This document shows positions 1-5,918 of a stretch of DNA of 8,317 nt, one piece after another (the first letter of the stretch is position 1; each line of letters begins with the position of its first letter). Position numbers and translations under genes: made by a program. Source of the stretch: NAK82 sp036172345 (GTDB lineage: Bacteria > Chloroflexota > Anaerolineae > 4572-78 > NAK82); the NCBI GenBank assembly GCA_036172345.1, contig JASFBB010000301.1, positions 1-8,317 on the forward strand. The letters run 5' to 3'. The notes under the pieces are model-generated. The model saw only the letters and a list, made by a program, of their open reading frames with translations, searched no databases and was not told the DNA's origin.

Positions 1-231
1 ATAAAACAGCACCATGGAACGTCCTGGCCCTCTCTGATCTCCTTTAGGTGCGTAAGCTGAGGCGGCCACCCCTTTTTCTTCGAGCGTCTTGAGCATATCG
101 TAAGCGGAAAAACGGTTGACGCCTAGCCGCTCTGCCACCACGGAGTAGTGCACCGGCTGTTCGAACTCGCGATAGAGGTCAAACAGTTTGTCCAAAAATG
201 CCTGCTGTCGTCGTGTCAGTTTGATTTTCAT
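1..231 (-). CDS. Winged-helix transcriptional regulator, N-terminal part (runs off left edge)
   Basis: Seen: reading the minus strand from an ATG at 231-229 gives 77 uninterrupted codons to the window edge with no stop, beginning MKIKLTRRQQAFLDKL. Residues about 5-20 form a basic/amphipathic first helix. Residues 26-53 (VHYSVVAERLGV, then NRFSAYDMLKTLEEKG) look like a helix-turn-helix with a recognition helix followed by the 'LEEKG' turn typical of MarR/DtxR-like winged helices. Residues 60-77 (PKGDQRGPGRS...) would be the wing. Inference: a DNA-binding regulator, transcribed divergently from the fabF operon and a natural candidate to control it. The effector domain, if any, lies outside the window, so neither family nor ligand can be assigned. 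Shine-Dalgarno is weak (GAACCTGAGC about 12 nt upstream). The composition and codon use are those of a real gene, and no other frame here looks better. Confidence 0.7.
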   Translation of the reverse strand, partial: MKIKLTRRQQAFLDKLFDLYREFEQPVHYSVVAERLGVNRFSAYDMLKTLEEKGVAASAYAPKGDQRGPGRSMVLFY

Positions 232-256
232 ATGTTAGCTGCTCAGGTTCGATGCC

Positions 257-288
257 ATTTTATCCCGGGCTTCGATATCCCTTGACAA
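257..288 (-). promoter_or_regulatory. Possible promoter for the divergent regulator gene
   Basis: On the minus strand a TAAAAT (-10-like, 5 of 6 matches to consensus) occupies 262-257 and would start a short leader of about 20 nt before the ATG at 231. The best upstream -35-like hexamer is TTGTCA (288-283), but the 20-bp spacer is long. Only the -10 is attractive. The site overlaps the -35 box of the rightward promoter, so the two promoters could interfere with each other. Confidence 0.25.
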
Positions 289-291
289 CAT
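282..291 (+). repeat. Inverted repeat arm 1 (TTGACAACAT), candidate operator
   Basis: TTGACAACAT at 282-291 is the exact reverse complement of ATGTTGTCAA at 415-424. This arm contains the -35 hexamer of the rightward promoter. The match ends at both sides (c281 against t425, a292 against c414), so it is a discrete 10-bp unit. Spacing between arm centres is 133 bp. It could be a repressor site whose partner copy enables looping, or chance. Confidence 0.4.
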
Positions 292-310
292 ATTACGGTT
301 AGACTAGACT
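282..310 (+). promoter_or_regulatory. Sigma70-type promoter of the fabF operon
   Basis: A perfect -35 hexamer TTGACA (282-287) is followed by exactly 17 bp and a TAGACT -10 box (305-310, 4 of 6 consensus matches). Transcription would start near 317, giving a leader of about 125 nt before the fabF ATG. It points the same way as the six-gene operon and is the best promoter-like match I see in the intergenic region. The -35 box lies inside one arm of a 10-bp inverted repeat, so binding of a protein there would block RNA polymerase. Confidence 0.5.
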
Positions 311-414
311 GGTGCACACTCTATGAGGACCGTTGTGGGCCGGCAGTGAAGTTCCGTTCAACACTACCAAGATACTCTTAGCAATACACGAGTCACATTG
401 TATACCATTACACC

Positions 415-424
415 ATGTTGTCAA
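415..424 (-). repeat. Inverted repeat arm 2 (ATGTTGTCAA), candidate operator
   Basis: Second arm of the repeat, exact reverse complement of 282-291, placed 18 bp before the fabF start codon and immediately upstream of its AGGCAGG ribosome-binding site. In RNA the two arms could in principle pair only if transcription began upstream of 282. From the predicted start near 317 only this arm is transcribed, which favours a DNA-binding role over an RNA hairpin. Confidence 0.4.
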
Positions 425-442
425 TAGGCAGGTAAAGCTTCT

Positions 443-1711
443 ATGACGAACACTCTCTCCTCGAACAGTAGAAGACGCGTGGTCATAACCGGAATGGGAG
501 CTATCACACCATTAGGCTTGGACGTCCCCAGTACATGGCAGGCACTCGTTGAGGGAAAGTCGGGGGTCACACGTGTTACCCAGTGGGATGTCAGTCAATA
601 TCCCACCCAGATGGCGGCATTTGTCAAGGGATTTGATGCGACACAGTACGTTCATCCTCGCGATGCGCGCCGACTATCTCCCTTCATTCTGTATGGGTTA
701 GCGGCTGCCAAGCAGGCGATTGCACAGGCTAAGGTTGACTTTTCCCAGGAAGATGTGACGCGTGTCGGGGTTGAAATCGGCAGCTCGATGGGGGGCTCCA
801 GCATCGTGGAGGAGCAGCGTTTGGTCCTAGATACAAAAGGGGTGCGTCAGATTAATCCCACATTGATCCCTGCTATCCTCATTAACACGGTAGCATGTGC
901 GGTGGCAATAGAGTTGGGGATCAAAGGGCCGGTCAACTCAGTGAGCGGAGCGTGTGCCACAGGCTTAATTTCCCTGGGAGAAGCGATGCGCAAGCTCAGT
1001 TGGGGTGATGCCGACGTTATGATCGCCGGTGGTTCGGAGGCGGTGTTGTCTCCTCTCTCGGTGGCGGGGTTTGCTCGTTTAGGGGCTACCTCGGTCAAGA
1101 ATGACCAACCGGAAAGGGCATGCGCTCCTTTTGACCTGAACCGTGACGGCACCGTTGTGGGCGAAGGCGCTGCCGTGGTCGTGTTGGAAACCCTCGAACA
1201 TGCACAGCAACGTGGCGCTCCCATATTAGCAGAGGTGTTGGGCTATTCGCTCACGTGTGATGCTTACCATGTGGTGGCGCCTGATCCATCCGGTGAGGGG
1301 GCGGCCCGTGCAATGCGCGCTGCGTTGCAAGAAGCGAATGTCTCCCCTTCTGAGCTCGATTGGATTGTCGCTCATGGCACGGCTACTAAGATGAATGACG
1401 CCATCGAGACAAGGGCGATTAAGATGGCGCTGGGCAACGAGGTTGCTTATCGGATGCCGGTCAGCTCTAATAAAGGTGCGCTGGGCCATATGATCGGTGC
1501 TGCTGGAGCCATCTCTGCCGTGGCTGCGGTGCAGGCGATGCTTACCAGCACCATTGCTCCCACCATTAATTATGAGACACCTGACCCGGAATGCGATTTG
1601 GATTATGTGCCCAATGTGGGACGTCCGGCCACTGTTAAAACGGTGATGGTCAATTGTTTTGGCTTTGGGGGGCAGAACGGTTGTCTGGTATTGCGTAAGT
1701 GGGAGGGTTGA
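443..1711 (+). CDS. fabF: Beta-ketoacyl-ACP synthase II (FabF/KAS II type)
   Basis: Catalyses decarboxylative Claisen condensation of malonyl-ACP with an acyl-enzyme, the chain-elongation step of type II fatty-acid synthesis or a related polyketide-like route, in the cytoplasm. The 422-aa length and thiolase fold match KAS II. Seen: N-terminal RRVVITGMGAITPLG (11-25); nucleophile Cys171 in VSGACATG; first catalytic His311 in VAHGTATKMND; second His349 with Lys344 in SSNKGALGHMIGAAG; the C-terminal NCFGFGGQNG loop (404-413). The full Cys-His-His triad means an active enzyme, not a chain-length factor. The ATG at 443 is preceded by AGGCAGG (426-432). It is first in the operon. The dehydrogenase start follows the TGA by 3 nt. 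No acpP, fabD, fabG or fabZ is adjacent, so this may be a dedicated or secondary synthase rather than the housekeeping copy. KAS II family assignment is firm; substrate and housekeeping status are not. Confidence 0.93.
   Translation: MTNTLSSNSRRRVVITGMGAITPLGLDVPSTWQALVEGKSGVTRVTQWDVSQYPTQMAAFVKGFDATQYVHPRDARRLSPFILYGLAAAKQAIAQAKVDFSQEDVTRVGVEIGSSMGGSSIVEEQRLVLDTKGVRQINPTLIPAILINTVACAVAIELGIKGPVNSVSGACATGLISLGEAMRKLSWGDADVMIAGGSEAVLSPLSVAGFARLGATSVKNDQPERACAPFDLNRDGTVVGEGAAVVVLETLEHAQQRGAPILAEVLGYSLTCDAYHVVAPDPSGEGAARAMRAALQEANVSPSELDWIVAHGTATKMNDAIETRAIKMALGNEVAYRMPVSSNKGALGHMIGAAGAISAVAAVQAMLTSTIAPTINYETPDPECDLDYVPNVGRPATVKTVMVNCFGFGGQNGCLVLRKWEG
1701..1707 (+). promoter_or_regulatory. Strong ribosome-binding site that fixes a TTG start
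   Basis: GGGAGGG lies inside the last codons of fabF, 7 nt before the TTG at 1715. No ATG is available in frame at the N-terminus, and the conserved-looking opening MRAIYIEKDIPR begins at this TTG, so this site decides the start of the dehydrogenase. Confidence 0.65.
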
Positions 1712-1714
1712 CAT

Positions 1715-2926
1715 TTGCGCGCCATTTATATTGAGAAAGACATTCCTCGAGCTTTTCTCGTCAAAGCGCTTAAATTTGTGTGGCCAGGCGTTGCATATAG
1801 CGCGCTCTCTCACGCACACTGGGTCGATATACCTGACCCGAAATTGCCCGGGCCACGTTGGGTGCGCGTGCGCAATCGTCAGTGCGGTATCTGCGGCAGT
1901 GATCTGAGCCTGCTGTTTGCGGAAGCGGACATTGACATTGCACCATTTGCCCTGCCCTCTACTCAACGCTTCTATCTCGGTCACGAGATTGTCGGCTATG
2001 TGGTAGAAGTGGGCCCTGGCGTGACTCGCTTCAAGGTGGGCGATCGAGTGATTATGGATTCGCGTTTCACTAATCCCACGTGTCTGAGCCAAGAGATTGA
2101 CCCACCGTGTCCTCATTGCGCGGTGGGCAATTACACGCGCTGCGAGAACGCTTCGGTTGGATTAGGTGTACAAGGGGCGGGAGGCGGCTGGGGGGATAGC
2201 TTCATTGCCCACGAAACTGAACTTTATGCTGTGCCTGATGATCTCACCGACGATCAGGCGATGATGGTCGAACCAATGAGCACGCCAGTGCGTGCTGTGC
2301 TTCGTTGTTTGCCGCAACCGGGTCAGCAGGTGTTGATCTTAGGCGGTGGCGTGATCGGGCTCAGCACCTTGCAATGTGTGCGTGCTCTGGCACCTGATTG
2401 CCATGTCACCATTGTGACACGCCATCCCCATCAAGCTGAAATGGCACGCCATCTAGGCGCGCACGAGGTGGTGCGGGGTGAGGATGGCTACCAGATGACC
2501 GCGCGCATCACACATGCCAAGCTGTATCGGGGTCTCTTCAACAATCGTATGTTGCTGGGTGGCTTCGATGTGATCTACGACTGTGTCGGCTCTGCCCAAT
2601 CGGTTCAGGATTGTCTGCGTTGGGCGCGTGCCGGCGGGTGTGTGGTGTTGCTCGGCGTCAAAATGGCGCGCTTCCACGTGGATTTAACTCCTATATGGCA
2701 CCAAGAGGTCGAGCTGACCGGCGTACTGGCGCACGGTACCGAGAATTGGCAAGGCAAAACGTGTCATACCTATGAGGTGGTCATCGAGCTGATTCGCCGC
2801 GGAAAACTGCACGTGGAGCCGCTAATTACCCATCGTTTCCCCTTATCCGAGTGGAAACGTGCCGTTGACACGGCACGCAATAAACGTAAGGGCTCCGTAA
2901 AAGTCGTGATCACCGTCGAAAGCTGA
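1715..2926 (+). CDS. Zinc-dependent medium-chain alcohol dehydrogenase (MDR superfamily)
   Basis: A probable NAD(P)-dependent oxidoreductase of alcohols or polyols, cytoplasmic. Seen: GroES-like catalytic domain with the zinc site CGICGSD (Cys57/Cys60, Asp63), GHE (His90, Glu91) and Glu186 in VEPMSTP. A structural-zinc loop has four cysteines at 123, 132, 135 and 143. The Rossmann domain begins near 205 with LILGGGVIGL (GxGxxG-type, 210-215). At 403 aa it is some 50 residues longer than typical sorbitol/threonine dehydrogenase-like members. The extra length is mainly an N-terminal extension of about 20-25 residues ahead of the usual first strand and an insertion near 255-285. It starts at TTG with a strong GGGAGGG site, 3 nt after fabF, and its TGA overlaps the next ATG by one base. 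Family is sure; substrate unknown. Its place between a ketosynthase and an SDR suggests an oxidoreduction on an acyl- or lipid-type intermediate (inference). Confidence 0.88.
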   Translation: MRAIYIEKDIPRAFLVKALKFVWPGVAYSALSHAHWVDIPDPKLPGPRWVRVRNRQCGICGSDLSLLFAEADIDIAPFALPSTQRFYLGHEIVGYVVEVGPGVTRFKVGDRVIMDSRFTNPTCLSQEIDPPCPHCAVGNYTRCENASVGLGVQGAGGGWGDSFIAHETELYAVPDDLTDDQAMMVEPMSTPVRAVLRCLPQPGQQVLILGGGVIGLSTLQCVRALAPDCHVTIVTRHPHQAEMARHLGAHEVVRGEDGYQMTARITHAKLYRGLFNNRMLLGGFDVIYDCVGSAQSVQDCLRWARAGGCVVLLGVKMARFHVDLTPIWHQEVELTGVLAHGTENWQGKTCHTYEVVIELIRRGKLHVEPLITHRFPLSEWKRAVDTARNKRKGSVKVVITVES

Positions 2927-3891
2927 TGCATGCACTTGTCATCGGGGCAACAGGGTTCATAGGGGGAGCCATTGCGCGTGCAGCGGTGGAGCATAGCTGG
3001 CAGGTTCGTGGCACCCGCCGTGATGTTCACAGTCAAGGTGCCATTGCCGATCTGGCTGCACAGGGACGATTCTCGTGGTGTTACGCCGATTTGAACGATC
3101 CTGACTCGCTCGCGGAAGCGATGTCGGGTTGTCAGGTGGTTTTCCACGCAGCTGGTTACTACCCGCGTTCGAGTCGCAATGCCTCTGCCCAGATCGCGCT
3201 TGCGCGCATTCAAATGGAAAACGTGCTTCAAGCGTTTCGTCGTGCCAGGCCCGATCTATTGATCTACACCAGCTCGTTGAGCACGATCGGCCGACCGAGC
3301 GAGTCCGGCCGGTTGGCCGATGAGCGCGATGTCTATCGACTGAACAGCTTGCCCATCTGTTACTTCAACGTCAAAATTGTTATGGAACAGATCGCCTTGT
3401 CCTCTGGTCTGCCAGTGGTGACGCTGTGTCCGACAGCTGTGTTTGGGCCGGGCGATGTAAAGCCTACCAGTGGAAGGTTATTTCTGATGGTGGCCAGAGG
3501 ATGGATCTTCTTCTACATAGACGGTGTCCAAGACGTGGTGGATGTACGGGATATGGCAGCATCCCACGTGCGCGCCGTCGAAAGAGGACAGATGGGGGAA
3601 CGATACATCCTGGGTGGCGAGACTATGAGCCACCGGAGGATGCTCACCGTTATGGCTCGTGTGGCAGGGCGTCGTCCACCTTGGTTATGCCTGCCCTCTC
3701 CCATTGTGGTGTTGATGGGACGTATGGCTGGATGGCTGGGCATCTTCGGTGGTGATATGTTACAAGCGGTACCCTACTGGCGGCCGCTGGATACCTCACG
3801 GGCACGTCGCGATCTGGGACACATATCGCGTCCGTTCGCCATCACGGTGCAGGACACGTTCAGCTGGTTCCGTCAACACGGATACTTGTGA
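2926..3891 (+). CDS. NAD(P)-dependent extended SDR, HpnA / dihydroflavonol-4-reductase / 3-beta-HSD-like
   Basis: An extended short-chain dehydrogenase of 321 aa, usual length for the family. Seen: nucleotide-binding GATGFIGG (7-14), VVFHAAGYYP (71-80, the family's AA motif), active-site serine region LIYTSSLSTIG (112-122), and a YxxxK pair at Tyr146/Lys150. CPTAVFGPGDVKPTSGR (168-184) and GERYILGG (224-231) closely recall hopanoid-associated HpnA and dihydroflavonol reductase proteins. The segment after the catalytic lysine and a hydrophobic stretch at about 256-276 would shape a lipophilic pocket or a membrane-facing surface. The start codon overlaps the dehydrogenase stop (TGATG), implying translational coupling. 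No squalene-hopene cyclase or other hpn gene is in view, so hopanoid work is only a possibility. Likely reaction is oxidation or reduction of a hydroxyl/keto group on a lipid-like or sugar substrate; specificity is unknown. Confidence 0.85.
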   Translation: MHALVIGATGFIGGAIARAAVEHSWQVRGTRRDVHSQGAIADLAAQGRFSWCYADLNDPDSLAEAMSGCQVVFHAAGYYPRSSRNASAQIALARIQMENVLQAFRRARPDLLIYTSSLSTIGRPSESGRLADERDVYRLNSLPICYFNVKIVMEQIALSSGLPVVTLCPTAVFGPGDVKPTSGRLFLMVARGWIFFYIDGVQDVVDVRDMAASHVRAVERGQMGERYILGGETMSHRRMLTVMARVAGRRPPWLCLPSPIVVLMGRMAGWLGIFGGDMLQAVPYWRPLDTSRARRDLGHISRPFAITVQDTFSWFRQHGYL

Positions 3892-3903
3892 ATCCGAGGA
3901 TCT

Positions 3904-4287
3904 ATGGCAGAGGACATTGATCGCGATCAGATCGCTTATATCACTATTGTCGAGGGACCACCGCCCCGATTCAAGCTCGCGGATCAGCCTTGGACCGCTT
4001 CGTTGGCAGAGGGACCTGTATCAACTGTGATTGCCTCATGTGATATGCGCACGTTCAATGGACCAGGGCTAGTGGAGCGTTGTCGGCGCGCCTGGGTGGA
4101 GAGACGGCCAGCACGCTTGGACTATCCGGTGCGCAGTGCGCCCTATGCGCCGTCCAGCACTCGGGCTGAGGTCGAGATCGTAGCGGCACGTTGGAGCCAG
4201 GTCCAAGAAGGTCAAATCCTTACGCTGTGGGTGCGTACGGAGCATCCAGAGCAACTCATCATAGACGAGGATGAAGCTGAAGAATGA
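3904..4287 (+). CDS. Conserved-looking protein of unknown function, 127 aa
   Basis: I do not recognise a named family. The protein is soluble, without signal peptide or membrane segment. It starts MAEDIDRDQ and has a central Arg-rich stretch, FNGPGLVERCRRAW (about 51-64), that looks amphipathic. It continues with RAEVEIVAARWSQVQEGQIL and a beta-like TLWVRTE, and ends in an acidic tail DEDEAEE (121-127). There are two cysteines (46, 60) but no metal or catalytic motif. GAGGA (3896-3900) sits only 3 nt before the ATG. The gap from the preceding SDR is 12 bp. Its stop overlaps the next ATG by 4 bp (ATGA), which strongly supports real coding and translational coupling with the metallopeptidase, so a partner, inhibitor or substrate-handling role is conceivable but unproven. 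The shape resembles small uncharacterised Chloroflexota proteins I recall, but only a search would confirm that. Confidence 0.75.
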   Translation: MAEDIDRDQIAYITIVEGPPPRFKLADQPWTASLAEGPVSTVIASCDMRTFNGPGLVERCRRAWVERRPARLDYPVRSAPYAPSSTRAEVEIVAARWSQVQEGQILTLWVRTEHPEQLIIDEDEAEE

Positions 4288-5918
4288 GTAATGACCTTGC
4301 AGATTTTGTGGAGCAGTTTGTCGTTCATGTCGAGAAGGTGGAAACTCAGGCCAATCTGGCGTACTGGTATTTCACCACCACGGGTCGAGCTGACCATCAG
4401 CAAGAATATGTGCGGTTGCAGATTGCGTTGCGTCGTTTATATGCCGATCGAGCCACTTTTGAGCGCTTCAGTAATCTCTGTGAAGAACATCCCCCGGCGG
4501 ATGAAGTGCTCGCGCGTCAGGTGACCCTGCTGCGTTATCAGTTTCTGGGCAATCAGATGGACGAGGAGACCATCCGGGAGCTCAGCCAGCGGGAAGCGGA
4601 CCTCGAGAATGAGTTTAACACGTTCCGTGCCGTTTTGAATGGCAGGATGGTTAGTGACAATGAGATCAAAGAGATTCTGCGTGAATCGACGGACAACGTG
4701 TTGCGACAGCAAGCCTGGGAGGCAAGCAAGCAAATTGGCGCTCGTGTGGCCCCTCGACTGCTTGAACTGGTCGATTTGCGCAATCGGGTTGCGCGCGACA
4801 TCGGCTTTGACAACTATTATACGATGCGCCTGACACTGCAGGAGCTGGACGAGGCGCAGCTGTTCACCCTGTGGGATGAGCTGGACCGCCAGGTCCGTCC
4901 CATTTATCAGGCGTATAAGTCTGACCTGGATGAGCGATTGGGAGCTCGCTTTGGGGTGTCTCCACAAGCATTGCGTCCCTGGCATTATAGCGACCCCTTC
5001 TTTCAAGAAGCGCCAATGGCAGATCCCGCAGTGCACCAATTTTTGACGAAGACTTACGCCGCTCAGGACCTGATAGCATTAGGACGACGCTTCTATCACG
5101 CACTGGGGTTGCAGGTGGACGATATCCTGGCGCGCAGCGACCTCTACGAGCGTGCCAACAAGCAACAGCATGCCTATTGTATCCACATCGACCGCAGAGG
5201 AGATGTGCGTATGCTGTGCAACCTGCGACCTAACCAACACTGGATGTCCACTTTGTTGCACGAGTTGGGCCATGCCGTCTATGACAAGTATCTGGATATG
5301 AGCTTGCCCTATATATTGCGCCAACCGGCACATATCCTGATCACTGAGGCGGTTGCCTTATTCATGGGACGGCTGGCAAGTGATGTCACTTGGATCAGCA
5401 CATACATTCCAGAGCAAGCTGAGGAGGCACGTCAGATGGAATCCGCTATGCGTCAGTATGCGACGGCTGAATTGCTCATTATGAGTCGCTGGGTGCCGGT
5501 GATGAGTCATTTCGAGCGTGCGCTGTATCGTGATCCACGACAGGATCTCAACAAGCTGTGGTGGGATCTGGTAGAACACTTCCAGGGTGTGACGCGCCCG
5601 GATGGACGTGACGCGCCGGACTGGGCGGCTAAAATACATCTGAGCACGGCCCCTGTGTATTACCACAACTACTTGTTGGGCGAGCTAATCGCTTCCCAGC
5701 TGCGCGCCGCGATTGAGCGAAACGTATTAGGAGGACGGGCAGATGCAGGCCAACGTCTCGTGAGTGACCCTGTGGTAGGCAGTTATTTGCGAGAGCGTGT
5801 CTTCCAGCCTGGTGCATTGCGTCACTGGCAGGAGGCATTAGCCTATGCCACCGGAGAGCGCCTGCAGCTATACCATTTTGTGCAGCAAGTGGGCGCGGCT
5901 CAGCTGGAGCGGCACTAG
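4284..5918 (+). CDS. Zinc metallopeptidase of the M3/M2-like gluzincin group (oligopeptidase)
   Basis: Probably hydrolyses short peptides in the cytoplasm; no signal peptide or membrane segment. Seen: zinc motif HELGH at 326-330 and the third ligand Glu355 in ITEAVALFMGRL. The 25-residue distance from the second His to Glu is that of M3 oligopeptidases (thimet oligopeptidase/neurolysin); in angiotensin-converting enzyme (M2) it is 24. The C-terminal IHLSTAPVYYHNYLLGE (451-467) supplies His452 and Tyr459/Tyr460/Tyr463, candidates for the transition-state-stabilising residues. The N-terminal half (1-290) is helical, with LRNRVARDIGFDNYYTMRL (165-183) common to bacterial M3/M2-type proteins. Length 544 is in range for the bacterial forms and complete. 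The ATG overlaps the upstream stop (ATGA). It ends directly at the next gene with no gap. The peptidase assignment is firm, and the M2 versus M3 label is uncertain. Its tie to the lipid-type genes upstream is not explained. Confidence 0.9.
   Translation: MSNDLADFVEQFVVHVEKVETQANLAYWYFTTTGRADHQQEYVRLQIALRRLYADRATFERFSNLCEEHPPADEVLARQVTLLRYQFLGNQMDEETIRELSQREADLENEFNTFRAVLNGRMVSDNEIKEILRESTDNVLRQQAWEASKQIGARVAPRLLELVDLRNRVARDIGFDNYYTMRLTLQELDEAQLFTLWDELDRQVRPIYQAYKSDLDERLGARFGVSPQALRPWHYSDPFFQEAPMADPAVHQFLTKTYAAQDLIALGRRFYHALGLQVDDILARSDLYERANKQQHAYCIHIDRRGDVRMLCNLRPNQHWMSTLLHELGHAVYDKYLDMSLPYILRQPAHILITEAVALFMGRLASDVTWISTYIPEQAEEARQMESAMRQYATAELLIMSRWVPVMSHFERALYRDPRQDLNKLWWDLVEHFQGVTRPDGRDAPDWAAKIHLSTAPVYYHNYLLGELIASQLRAAIERNVLGGRADAGQRLVSDPVVGSYLRERVFQPGALRHWQEALAYATGERLQLYHFVQQVGAAQLERH

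Noticed and set aside
323..349. Eight-codon upstream frame MRTVVGRQ in the fabF leader
   Set aside because: It has no ribosome-binding site and would start only about 6 nt after the predicted transcription start. A frame this short is expected by chance.
311..442. Possible riboswitch or leader RNA upstream of fabF
   Set aside because: I see no conserved riboswitch motif or strong stem in the roughly 125-nt leader, and no terminator/anti-terminator pair.
1226..2116. Long minus-strand open frame (296 codons) opposite fabF and the dehydrogenase
   Set aside because: It is antisense to two genes with clear catalytic motifs, its translation shows no domain and an odd His/Arg-rich composition, and it is explained by codon bias of the plus strand.
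3918..3929. 12-bp perfect palindrome TGATCGCGATCA at the start of the 127-aa gene
   Set aside because: About two 12-bp palindromes are expected by chance in a window of this size, and it lies inside codons for Asp-Arg-Asp in an apparent operon, so there is no reason to call an operator.
4437..5039. Minus-strand open frame (200 codons) opposite the metallopeptidase
   Set aside because: Antisense shadow of a well-supported gene, with no recognisable domain.
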